Of a stretch of DNA of 64,000 bases, positions 1 to 62,150 are shown in pieces (the first letter of the stretch is position 1; each line of letters starts with the position of its first letter). The notes under the pieces are model-generated. The model worked only from the letters and a program-made list of their open reading frames with translations. It had not been told where the DNA came from and ran no database searches. A program made the translations under genes and the position numbers. The DNA comes from Zeus faber (lineage: Eukaryota > Chordata > Actinopteri > Zeiformes > Zeidae). The DNA is taken from contig OY482860.1 of the NCBI GenBank assembly GCA_960531495.1, positions 9,251,710 through 9,315,709 on the forward strand, given 5' to 3'.

Positions 1-217
1 TGCTGGAGATCCCCGAAAAGTTGGACCTGTGAGGTCGAACCGGGTCTTGGATGTAAACACGTCTGTACCTGCACCCCTGCTCCCTGAGAGGACAGCGAAA
101 CAATCAACATAACACAACTTATCCAAGAATACGGTTCGATAGACTCAGTTCAGTCAGAATGTTCTCAGAACACAGAGTTTCTCTCTTACAAGGTTCTGCT
201 TAAAACACAAGGTCATT

Positions 218-299
<82 letters not shown>

Positions 300-800
300 T
301 GGTCAACGGTTGTGTTATTTAATATTTTTATTGTTTAGTTAATTGATTTCACTCCTCATAATAAATTGGCAATGACATGGAGTGATCAGATGTTTACAGA
401 ATAATAGTGAATGATATCGGTCTGTGTGTCCTTCAAACCAACACCTGCATTCACGTTTAGATTTTAGTTTTCGCTTGCCAAGCGAACTGGGAATGCACGA
501 CTTTACAATTACCACGGCTAAACATTTTGCACATTTCAGCTGTTCTCTGACATGAAGATAATGTAATTATGTATATGCAAATATAATTATTTTGAAAATA
601 AATATTTTCAAAAACGTATACTTTGTCCAGTGGTTGATATATTTGTATAATTAACTCTGCCCTGTCCCACACATAAGCCAGATGGTTTATCCAAAAAAAA
701 ACCTGTTAAATTATTTAACAGTGTCTGAGAAAGGTCATACAATGATAATATATTATTCAGACGTTGTGCCGGTTTTTGTCAGAGGCGGTATCTCCGGTCG
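1..800. other. AT-rich flank, no gene seen
   Basis: This AT-rich DNA contains one long TG microsatellite (222-298). No open frame here resembles a known protein. It probably lies upstream of the SANBR promoter. Confidence 0.6.
222..298. repeat. (TG)n microsatellite
   Basis: An uninterrupted TG dinucleotide tract of about 77 bp. Confidence 0.97.
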
Positions 801-1190
801 GGACAGATGAGGCGAAAAGGCCGCAGTAACCACGGCAACGAGGACGCTTCTTCGCCTGCTGCACTGCGACACCAGGATGCTGCGGTCACCGGCGCCGAGC
901 AGCCGCTCTGTCCGAACACCGCTCCGCACCCGGCTGGTTTAACGCTTCCCTCCGGCCGGCCACGCTCCCCTGCCGGGACAGTCCCTCCGCCCGTGCTTAG
1001 CTTCGCACTGCCGCCGTACGAGAGGCTTCACAAGCCGGTGGCTGGTTAGCGTTAGCCACGGCTAGCTGCTTAGCGTTAGCACCGGCTAGCTGCGGCAGTG
1101 CCCCGCCAGCAGCATCCAAACAATGCCGGAAAATACGCATTAGCTTCAAGGACGAGTGGGATTTATCGGACAACAGATAAGTATGCAAAC
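800..1190 (+). promoter_or_regulatory. CpG-rich SANBR promoter / untranslated first exon region
   Basis: This is a GC- and CpG-rich island in AT-rich surroundings, about 450-800 bp upstream of the first SANBR coding exon. A good splice acceptor (pyrimidine tract then TTCAG, ending at 1576) precedes the coding exon, so an untranslated first exon should lie here. I could not place its donor with confidence. At about 1046-1094 a segment of about 22 bp (TAGCGTTAGC...GGCTAGCTGC) is duplicated in tandem. The promoter role is inferred from base composition and position. Confidence 0.5.
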
Positions 1191-1630
1191 AGTTTAGTGC
1201 TTTTATGATTACAGTTTTATGTTCACTTTACTGAGTTAATATATTTTTATTGGCTGGGCCTGTGTACAAAGTACTACATCAGCTTTACACCTGATGTGCA
1301 ACCCAAACATAGCAGTAATAATAATACATGGTAACATAGTGTAATTGTCGATTTACTGATGTACTTGGGGAAATTCTGCTCGTAATATGAAACATGTTGT
1401 GCACATTTAAGAGAAAAACATGTACAGACGTCGGGGCAGCAAAACAAGACACAAAAGATAACGCAAATCACAGAATACATCATCAGCTTCAGTTCAAAGC
1501 CAGTCAGTACAACTGGGTTACAACGGTCCATTCCGTCCATGTCGCTGTTGTTTTCCTTCTATTTTCATCTCTTCAGTCGCGCCCGTCCTTCCTCCCTCTC
1601 ATTCACCGGGACACTCCTTCCTCCCCAGAG

Positions 1631-11319
<9,689 letters not shown>

Positions 11320-13780
11320 ACCCTGCGAGGGATGCGGGGAGGAGAGCGAGGGAAAGAGAAGAACATGAGAAACCTCAGCGGGAAGGAAGAGCCGCCTCCT
11401 CTTCCTCCTCCTCCTCCTCCTCCTCCGCACAGCTCCTTTTCTTCTGAGACAAAACTATTTAATCTGCTGTCCGCTCTGGCCAGAAAACCAGGGTGTGCTC
11501 TGCTGGGGAGCATGTACAGGGGGTCACAAACCTGAAAGAGCGTGGAGGGGGTGAATTGCCAAATAATACATCCGTCAAAAATAGACATGTAATCTTAAAA
11601 AGAAAAATCTTTGTTCTATTTATTTTTTTTCATTCTGAAAATATAAAGTAAACTTACGTGGATTAATTAGGAAATTTGTGGGACAAATATGCATATATTA
11701 ACAATATGTTCTAAATATGTAGCGGGCTGAATGGTCCCCGGGCCTGCAGTTTGAAACCCCTGGTGTACACACTTTATCTGCCTGCAAGGAATTGCTGTGC
11801 GTTTTAACATTTAACTTTAGGGAAAAAAAAACAAAACAAAAAAAAAACTCGACCTCATTAGTGAAGTTGAGCATCTTTTGTGGGAGAAAGAAAATGTTCA
11901 TTTTGCTGTCAACCCCCATGCAATTCCTTGTGGGGCCACTAGGGGGACGCAGACCCCAGTTTGGGAATCCCTCCCTGACCCCAGTCCAGTCAGACCCTGT
12001 CATGGAGGCCAAAGGGGATCCAGGTTGGTTTTTTTTTTTTTTTCTCTCACTATCTGATTGCACGGTCTACCAGGTTAAAAAATACAACAACATACATGAA
12101 AGTATCACTTGCAGTATTACTTGTCTCTGACAAGGCAAAGCCTCCTTAGTCTCCATTTAGTTGCAAATCACCATATGCCAAGAACTGACTGGTAACACGC
12201 ATTCAGAAACGAAATGCAAAGAATGACTGTATTTACTCACACTGTGCGAACACTAGAGGTTGTGGAAAGGAAATAGCTTTATGTACTTATGCAGGATGGC
12301 TGTGTTGTTCGCCCCTGATGTATACAAACAGGGGCGAGGTGAATAAAACGTTTATTATTTAAGCTAAGCAGTTTCTCTTTTTCTTCTATCAAGTACTGTT
12401 TTTTATGTTTTTGTTTTTTTTTAAATCTGTGATTCAGTGTTTGACCAGCAGGTGGCTGGTCATCATCGAGGAGGCTCCTGTGGATCCCACAACATTTTCA
12501 TTTTTATGCAACCAGACAATGAGGGTGAAAACTCTTGAGAATTTAATGAAGTGTCCCTTAAATAAGAATTCCAACAGTCACCTGCATCCCCGTCTTGTTT
12601 TTGTTTTCCTTGAAATACAAACGTCCGAATAGAGACAGGGCAAAAGGTAATTTGTTTTGAATTATTAATCCAGACCCCGTTTCTTTTTATGTTAAACTGA
12701 TGTGACTGAACTGTAGACGCGTAAAAGCCGAAAGTCTCCAAAACTTAATATACTTTAGTCCTTAAGTCCAATAGTATCATTGGCTGCTAGGTCAAGGGAT
12801 GTCTCTCTCGCTCACTCACACACAACTTTGCTTGCTGTGTAACCTACTCTGAGGTATTAACATGGGGGGACAGTGCTGTAGGGGGTCGGTCTGGCCCCGT
12901 TCCCAGTGGTGCTCAGAGGCCTCCAGCTGTTGCCTCCCCTACACGTGAGAGTGGATGCCAAGGATGGTGGAGGATCTCTGGACCTGGGTCAGGAGGGAAA
13001 CACAGGTAACCGGAACCCCACCACGCACGCACACAGCTTGAATCAACTGCTAATAATGGCTGTAAAAATTTCAGAAATATGTCAGTGAGCAGAGGAAAAA
13101 AATGCTTATTGCTTAACAAAATACAGAATGTTAAAAAGGTGCTCTATGGACATTTGCCTATTATATAAATCATTTTCTGTACATGATATTTATTTTTTTG
13201 TGCATGATAAATACTTCCAACAGTAGGGGCTCACAATCACAATCATGCAAGTGAATTTCAATGATAATTTATGGAAATGGTTGGCCCTTGGTTGGCCTTT
13301 AAATCCACTCCACAAAATCCAAAGTATATTTATTTTTAAGAGGGGGGGGGCAATAAAGAAAAATGACTGGGATTCCTTGTGATGTGCATCTGGCGGCATA
13401 TTGGGAGTCTTGAGGCTTTAAGCGTCATCACAACCTTTATTGGAATACCGGGATGTTAGCGGGGATTAGCGGCGGACTCCTCTTTCCAGGGTCCAACCTT
13501 GGCAAGAGAGGGAGGAGAGGCTGGAGGAAAGAGGAAGGAATTTGTCCCTGTTGACTAGGAAGAGATCCCGGCTCTCGTTCATATTATATTAATGATCTTT
13601 GCTCCAGACACTGTTTATTTCAATACTAGATCTAAAAGCTAAGAGCAGAACATGTCCCATTTTAACGATCATAAATAAAAACAATTCAAAGGCTTTCCTA
13701 TGTGCCAAACCGCAGTGGAGACAGCCCACAAAGAAATTCAGTTAACGGTGAAAAATAAATCACAACAAAACAGCAGTTAG
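11320..13780. other. SANBR 3' UTR and intergenic DNA
   Basis: Beyond the SANBR stop there is a CTC tract (about 11397-11430), homopolymer runs and AT-rich DNA. AATAAA-type signals on the + strand (for example at about 12342) could end the SANBR transcript, but I cannot choose between them. No open frame here resembles a known protein. Confidence 0.5.
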
Positions 13781-15110
13781 AAAATTCTCAACTTTAATCA
13801 GTTCAAAAAAAAAAATTCACAAATGTAACACTTTGAGAAGGGAAATTTGCCATTAGAGATTGGGTACTTATTTGGATTTATACATTCTTTGTCTTTATGT
13901 AATTAAACTTGTTGGCAATTAGTTTCACGCTCTGGACAAAAGCCTTTTGTTTATTTGGATATAACTTCAAGACAAGTACAAACAAAAATTAAAAAAAAAG
14001 CAAAAATTAAATGTAAACAGATTTTTTTATTTTTATTTCATTGCGCTCTAAAAGGTAGTGTCTTGAACCACTACAGTATGGTAAACAATGAAAATTAGTA
14101 CAAGTCAAAGTCCTGGAAAAGCCGTCTGAGTTGTTAGAGGAGTTGTTATAAAGATGCAACCAAAACAAGAACCCATAAATATCTTCACCGCTTCTTTTGA
14201 ACATGCCATTAATGAAGGCTCACAAACGAGCAACAATCCTCTTAGAGGAAAACAAAACGCTGATGTCGACCAAGCGACAGCACACACACGCGCGCACACA
14301 CACACGCGCACGCACGCACACGTACACGCACACGCACACACACACACAGAATTAAAAGGGAAAATAATAACCAAATCATGATCCCGTGTTATTAAAGATG
14401 CTATACAATTGGGATGATATGCACATAACCTGTTTTGCTTTCCCAAAAACAAACAGGGGGAGAAAAAGAAAAAAACAGCTGTTAAGTCTTTCTTTTCCCC
14501 GTTCATTTTAAGGTAAAGCCTGAGTGAGTAGTGATGGATGCGAATCTGGACGCGCAACGAGCCGCAAACCCCTAGACCTCCATCCGTTTTAAGATCCACG
14601 TTCTGCCGCGCGAGGCACTTGACAAAACCGTGCACGTGCCTCGCGAGAAGCCCTCCCCACCTCCCGCTCAAACTCTACGTTTAATATATTATTATGAACA
14701 ATTATGTCGGCGACAGGAAAGGTGAAAAGGGTGAAGGAAAGGAGGGGGGGGGGGGGGGACAAAACAAAAAACGGTTAACTTTCTCGGCTCGACGCGGCCC
14801 CGGACAGAAACCAAACGCAAGCTCAGATCGACAGCTCTGGAAAGATTCTTTTTTTTTTTTTTTTTTTTTTTTATAACACAAAAAGTCTCCATAGAAAACG
14901 CATGTTATGTAAAAAGGGCCACAGGGTGACACGGTAACCATTTACACGTTATTGGCATCGTTTCGGTCGACAAACATCCAACAGGAAGCCCGCTCGCTCT
15001 CCCGTCTCAGTCTCTCTGGGGTTTGGTTGTGGTGGTTTACTGTGGTTGGGGTTGCACTTGTATGTTTTGTTTTTGGGGCTGTACAGGGAAGGGGGGTGGG
15101 TGGGGCGGGC
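13780..15110 (-). other. xpo1: Probable XPO1 3' UTR
   Basis: This is AT-rich, non-coding DNA directly downstream of the XPO1 stop on the - strand. AATAAA-like signals on that strand (for example at about 13950-13955 and near 14025-14040) could set the 3' end. It contains CA/CG repeats at about 14281-14347 and a long T run near 14850. The extent is inference from position. Confidence 0.45.
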
Positions 15111-56161
<41,051 letters not shown>

Positions 56162-56694
56162 AGAGCTCTGAAAGTACAGGGGATGAAGGGTTGTGAGTGC
56201 ACAGAAAATATCCATATCGAAGTTATGTGAACTTGGCGTTTAAAACAGCCGATTATTGAAAATATATGGCCCCGCCTGAGCCATTTTTTTTTACTCTTAT
56301 GCAAAGCAAAATGAGTTTGCACCAGCAATTACTGCTGCAGATAGAAATTCAAATTCACTTTTTTGAAACAAATTAGCATTCATCATACAGGACCCAACAC
56401 TAAGTGGTTGCCAAGTTGGCAACCATGCAGCAGCTGTTTTTTCTAAGACTTTTAATCATTTAAGAATTGAAGGATATAATGAGCCTATATAATTAAAATC
56501 CATATTTTAATATTCTCACTTGTTTTGCCATTTTTAACAGAGTAAATTAACGTGCCAGGGTAACTTATGTTTCTTGGCGCAAGTTTCTAAACAAACAGAG
56601 GTATACTGAACTTATTGTTACATATGAAAAGCGGTTGAAAATGGCCCAATTCTGGTCGGCCGGGGTAACTGGGCAATCGTCATATGAAGCTGCT

Positions 56695-57478
56695 CAGAGT
56701 TTCCGTGCCGGTCAACATGTCCTGGGAAATTTCAATTTCCGGACAAATGGGAGAGATTCCAGTTAAATTTTATTAGAGTGTTTATTTAGCTTAAAAACGA
56801 GTGATTCCCGTCAGTAAATGCCATTTTAAAAATAAGTAAATATTACTACTTGAAATCAAATAATTTCTGTTTTTGAACAATAAGTGCAGCCGCCTTAATT
56901 AACATTTCACAAAAATAAAATTTTGATCAAATCAAAAATAAAATAAATATGACAAGTAGGTTTAAATAAATAATAAAGTTTGTGGTGTTATCCGTCTCGC
57001 CGGGACAGCCCGTCGACATATTTTACACAATGAATATTTACTGTCTGCTTTGGGTCGGAACTATCCAAAAAAAACCCGCCAAACTATGGATGTATGTGTC
57101 CCAATGACATCTTTCTGCTTCTCTTCTGGACGCTGCACTGTCTCCGCTCCGTGTGTTTACAAGCGCAACCTATCCACAAGGGAGGGGCTGGGACTTAGTT
57201 CTATATCGACAAACATGATTGGTCAGTGGTGAAGCTTTCAGCTCAGCTTTAGATCGTCCAAACTGATTGGCTTTCTGTTGCAACTTGCCGAGCGCGGAAA
57301 TGAACAGATCTGCACCGAATGATTATTTTTTAATCTAAATGTTCCACCCAGCACTAATTCAAATTATGATTGGAGGGAATTATTTTCACCGGACATTATG
57401 AGGGGAGAGATTTAAATGTCGGACTTCAACTGACTTTCCCAGTCAAAAAACTGCAATTACCGGATAACAGAAACTCTG
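56695..57478. mobile_element. hAT-like non-autonomous element with 8-bp target duplication
   Basis: The 784-bp segment begins CAGAGTTTCCGTGCCGG and ends CCGGATAACAGAAACTCTG, an imperfect terminal inverted repeat starting CAGAGTTTC. It is flanked on both sides by the identical octamer AAGCTGCT (56687-56694 and 57479-57486), the target duplication size of hAT elements. No transposase frame is present. It lies 0.5 kb upstream of the XPO1 start codon, in the 5' UTR intron. Confidence 0.85.
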
Positions 57479-58195
57479 AAGCTGCTACTGGCGTCAAAAT
57501 ATTTAAATGTGACTGAAAGTAAAAATCACAATAGCTTGCAGCACTGCTTTTCTTGTTGAGCCAAGCCATATTGCAACAAGATTTGAAAAGGGTATTTCAA
57601 CAAAGTAAAAGCAAGCGACCCATTTACTCCTATCCAGACAACAGTGCACCAAGCAGGGATGAGTGCTTCAAATGTATACAGATTAATAGATCTCTCATTA
57701 CATACAAATGATGCGTCATAGGAACATAATCAATCAATCCTGCATATTCCTTTTTAGGGACACACTTAGGCACAACTTATTACAGGAAGGGGAAATACTC
57801 TGGGATGGGACACTGGGCAATAATGACAAAATCAAATATCAAAATATTCTTTGACCAAAACGTCAATATAGATTTTTGATTATATTTTGGGGATGACTAT
57901 TGGTGTTGTTAATTGAACTAAAGGTCTCCAATTAACCTAGTTTGGTGTCTTGCTTTTTTCCCCAAAAACATGCAGAGCACCGAAGGGAAAAAAAAACCAC
58001 ACAATCTACAGGAGTTTGTGGATCTGAACTCCGTGCAGGTGATGCAAGGTAATTCTTTTTTACTAATGAATAGGCATGGCAATCAAACTGTGACAGTTAT
58101 TGTAGTGTGCAGAAAAACAAAGCACGCTGATTATTCAATGTTGGCTACTACACCTATTAACTTTTTCAGCACCATGTAACAACAACACTAACCTA

Positions 58196-58465
58196 GAATG
58201 CCACGGCAACTAACAGGTGACACTCCCCTGTTAGCCAACACCATCACCTTGACAACCAACAGGTGGCACTCCACTGTTGGCAAACACCATCATCATGTCA
58301 ACCAACAGGTGGTGCTCCCCTATTGGCCAGCCAACAGATTGTACTCCCCTGTCGGTCAACACCACGGCAACCAACAAATAGTACACTCCTGTTAGCCGAC
58401 ACCATGCCAACCAACAGGTAGTACTCCCCGGTTAGCTGACAGTCACCTTGACAACCACCAGTGCT
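58196..58465. repeat. Minisatellite, about six diverged units of 45-50 bp
   Basis: Units of the form CCAACAGGTGGCACTCCCCT followed by GTTAGCCAACACCATC...TTGACAA repeat with substitutions. Each unit contains a short inverted pair (AACAG...CTGTT). It lies in the XPO1 5' UTR intron, about 0.6 kb from the presumed first exon. Confidence 0.85.
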
Positions 58466-59017
58466 TCGACCACTCCCACTTCAAGGCGGTGGGCGGGTGG
58501 CGCGTGGAGATCCACTATAAACAACATAGCTTACAAACAAATGAAGACATCGCAGAAGACAATGACAGCATTCTATTCAGACGCTTCGCATTGAACTAGT
58601 AATGTGGTCGTTTAAATCACTTGGGATTGTATCCACAAGAGAACACGTTGAGAAAGTTAACGTTTGATAACCCCAAGTACCACCAAATGACAAGCGGCGC
58701 GTCAAAACAAACGTCAGCAAACACCGTTGGACGTACGGAATGAATTGACCCTAACTTCAGTTTCGCACAGTATTAGGCACTTATGGTTGACAGCCCGCTA
58801 ATCTCCGAGTGTAACGCTAGCAACGAGCTAAATGCTAACATGCACATGCCGTGGATGCTGGTCCGTTCATTCATTCAACATTTACCAGACGCCTCCTGGG
58901 ACTACGTTAGACGTTACACAGCCGAGCCGAGGCACTTTAAAGTTATCCAACCATTGATTCAATTCAGAATAAATATGCACAAAACTGTTTGGTTTATATT
59001 GCAACTCCGTTACCTAC

Positions 59018-59450
59018 CTAAAATCCAAGGCTCTGACTGAAACACTGGTTTTCTGCCCGAGAGGCTACAAGACACAGTTTGCTGTTAAAGTCTCAGTTTG
59101 AGGAGCAGAAAAAAAAAAAAGAAAAAAGGGATTTTCTACCGTTATCTGCGGCAGTGACTACCAGCTCCAGTCTGATGTCTGGATGATAAGACGTTCACTT
59201 CCAAAACTGCAATCACGACAAGCCCGAGAAAGCGTGTCTCCGACTCATCCTCCGAAACAAAATACGCCTTGTTTTTTTTCTGTTGTTGTTGTTTGTTTGT
59301 TGTTTTTTTTTTACAATATAACTATTTAGCTGAGATGGTTTCGCAGCGGGGCGGTGTGGTGGCGGTGTGCCTGCGCCTCCTCTCCTCTCTCTGCGAACCG
59401 GCTGAAACCGGTTCAGACTGGGAGATTCCATCTCGGTTTAGTTTTCAGCC
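59018..59450 (-). other. xpo1: Probable XPO1 untranslated first exon
   Basis: The XPO1 coding exon 56036-56161 is preceded on the - strand by a clear acceptor (TACTTTCAG, exon start 56167), so an upstream untranslated exon must exist. A strong donor, TTTTAG then GTAGGTAACGG, lies at 59017/59018 on the - strand and follows CpG-rich DNA. The transcription start is not determined; about 59450 is a guess from the promoter elements above it. Confidence 0.5.
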
Positions 59451-60320
59451 GATGGCGCCGCGGAAAGTTTGGACTGGGGGGTCACGCCCACACCGCGCCC
59501 GGATTGGCGGCGCGTCCGCCGGCGACTCCCTAACTCGCCATCCGATTGGGCGGCCGGGCCGTCGGTCTATTTCAAGCCACCCGAGCGGCCCCGTCGAGAG
59601 ACAGAGGGCAGACCGCGCCGTGAGAACGGACTTATGCAGCTCCGGGTTCATTCCGGGGGGGGGCGGGCGGGCGTCGCCTGAAACATGCCCGTGTGTCTCC
59701 AAATAAATGTGCTTTGCGTTCCCACCCGGGCACGAACAACCGACGAATCGGTGACTCGCGCGCTCGCAAAACAGCGTTCGTGCGTGGTTTTGGGATAACG
59801 GTGGCCCGTGCGCGGTCTCCTCGGGGGCGTCGTCGAGGGGGGCGTCCGCGGCGGGCGCCCCCCTCCGCCGGCGACCGGCCCCGCCGCCGCGGACGCTCTC
59901 GCCCGCCGCTCGTCAAGCTGGTAGTTTTCCACCAGCCACCGGGTGGGCGTGGCCACGCGATCACGAGCCCACGAGGCTGGGGTGGGTGGTTGGGGGGGGG
60001 CCCGACCCGACGGAGGACAATGCACAACAAAAGTTCACCCACGGCAACATGGCGGCAACTTTCAGGCGGGCGCGCGTCGGGACGAAACGCGCGGAGGCGA
60101 ACTACCCGCGCGGGGTCGGCTCCGGCGAAGACAAAACGCTGTCAAAGAGGATGCAAACACGACGTGTGTGTGTGTGCGTGCGTGCGTGCGTGTGTGTGCG
60201 TGTGTGTGGGGGGGGGGGGTTCTGACGTCACGTGGCCCAGTGCGCAACTTGATGGAAAAATACTGGATTTGAGGCTGGAGACGAGCTCGTAAAGTCACCC
60301 GGGGAGGATTTAGTCTTACC
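59450..60320 (-). promoter_or_regulatory. xpo1: XPO1 CpG-island promoter with two CCAAT boxes
   Basis: This is very CpG-rich DNA upstream of the presumed first exon. On the - strand two CCAAT boxes lie in GC-rich context at 59503-59507 (GCCGCCAATCC) and 59545-59549 (CCGCCCAATCGG), about 42 bp apart. Human CRM1 is known to be driven by NFY (CCAAT) and Sp1 sites, so the arrangement fits. The open frames crossing this island look like composition artefacts. Confidence 0.65.
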
Positions 60321-62150
60321 TAGCAACAAACCTTTAATTCCACGCCCTCCTCCCTCCCTCCCTCCCTCCTCCTCCCTAACCCTTGTGTTTCGGGGGGCTC
60401 ACTCGCCGCACAGGGGGAACGATCTTCCCGCTGGAATATTTCGCTGCATGTGCCCCGGCGCTGACATAAGCTTATGTACGATCACAAGTTACGAAACGCG
60501 TCGAGTTGTTAAGCTTTCCGTGCGCGTTTTTTTTTGGGGGGGGGCGAGGACTTGTCACCGGGAAGACGAACATGCCGCCCCCCCCCCCCCCCCCCCCCCA
60601 CGAAGGCACGTCTGCGTCCGTGCATAATGTACTTTGATTTGTCATCGATTGCAGAACGCGGTTTGTGTTTGGGATCCTTTGGGAGATCGATCCGGTGCCG
60701 CATGGAAGCCGTGCGTCGCACGCATCCATTGCTGCGCCTCTTTCCATATCCACATGCGTAAGCCTCACCTTGTTATCCATTCAGAAATACGGTCACAGCC
60801 CATTTTGTTTCGTCCCCGGCGCTGTCACATTCTCAGAGCTGGGGTGGGGGGGAGAATATGGCACACGCTCCAAAATGGCTCAGCCCAATTACCAGGATCA
60901 TCATCATCATTTTTGGTTAAGTTGGTTAAGGTGTGTGTGGGGGGGGGGGGGGGTTGCATGGGCTCCGGTGTGTTCATTCGGGCCCTTTTAACATGACGAG
61001 GGTTCGACGAAAAGCGGTGCATCCGTTCCCATCGTTACGCCGCTTGACAAGAAACGCAATCGGAAGCCAATGCGGCACGGAAAGGTCACCTCAAAAAACC
61101 CGAACCGCGCGACACGCCGACGTTGAAGTACATCTCTGGGACCGAGGACTCTCCGTAGTGGCCGTACTTGTAGCCTCGACCTTTTGAAAACCCCGGCTTA
61201 TTCCCCCAATCGATCACGGTTAACGGCGAAAGTGCCAAATCTTAATCCGGAATAGAATCGATCCGGTGACCGTGTCCCGGGAGAATAAACAGTGGCGGCG
61301 GAGAAGGGAGGGGTCTGAAGGTTAACCCTGTTTTTTTTTTTGGTTTTTTTTTTTTTTTTAACCTTGCTTTTCGTTCATCGGATTTGTCCGAGCGAGCGAC
61401 CGGATTCAGGATTAAACTGGCGGAATCTCGTTCCGCCCGGCCGGGACCTCGCCAGGCTATTTACGTTAACACGGGGCCGGACTTTCTGCCCGAGACCTCT
61501 GGCGGCCTGTGTTTTGAGTGTCAAACGACACGTCGCTTACAACGGTTATAAAGCATTACACAACATACAGTATGACATCCAAGGCCGCCCCTTGTCAGTC
61601 TGAACTCCGTCAGCCGTGGCGGCAGAGCACACCCCGTCGCACGTTGGTCCGATGTGGTTCGAGTCATTATGGTTATTACGCAGAACTCCCATTAAATCGA
61701 AGCCATCGCAGGCCCGCTCCGAGTAACGGAGGTGCCCCGTGTCAGCCAAGCCGTGCGCGGAACCGCAGGTCCTTTACGCGCGGGCCGGTAGCGCCCTCTT
61801 TTGGAAGAGTTGGACGGCTGCTGGTGACGGTGGCAGACGCTCACCGGCACCCACCGCCCACCCGGGGGTGGGGGTGGGTGTGGGTGTGGGCGTCCGCGCC
61901 GCAGTGCCCGTGCTGGCGGTGACCCAAAACGACGCGCTCGGTCGAGTAACTACGGTCTACGCTCTGATAATTCAGTTCGCTCGGGTCGGGTTCCACACCC
62001 GAAGGTCCGATCAAGTTCCTTGGGAAGAATTACGGGAAGAGCTAAGACTTGAGTGTTTGATTTCAATTCCAGGTCTCCAAGGCGGACCTGGTGCCCCCGT
62101 TTTCCACGTGGATGCTCGTGTTTCTAATTGTTGTTTTTTTTAATTTTATG
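60320..62150. other. CpG-rich upstream DNA, no gene recognised
   Basis: GC-rich DNA with C and G homopolymers (60576-60599, about 60937-60951), a GT/GC tract at about 60160-60208 and GGGTG-type repeats at about 61864-61894. No frame resembles a known protein. A divergent transcript from the island is possible but not shown. Confidence 0.5.

Noticed and set aside
58196..58465. Array resembling CRISPR repeats
   Set aside because: The units are diverged and contiguous with no unique spacers, in a vertebrate nuclear context. It is a minisatellite.
59269..60292. Several overlapping Arg/Pro/Gly-rich frames on both strands in the CpG island
   Set aside because: Their composition simply reflects GC-rich promoter DNA. 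They share no motif with any family I know and overlap each other on both strands.
60385..62143. Frames of 80-134 residues in the GC-rich upstream region
   Set aside because: No recognisable domain, no convincing splice context, and dense overlap between frames.
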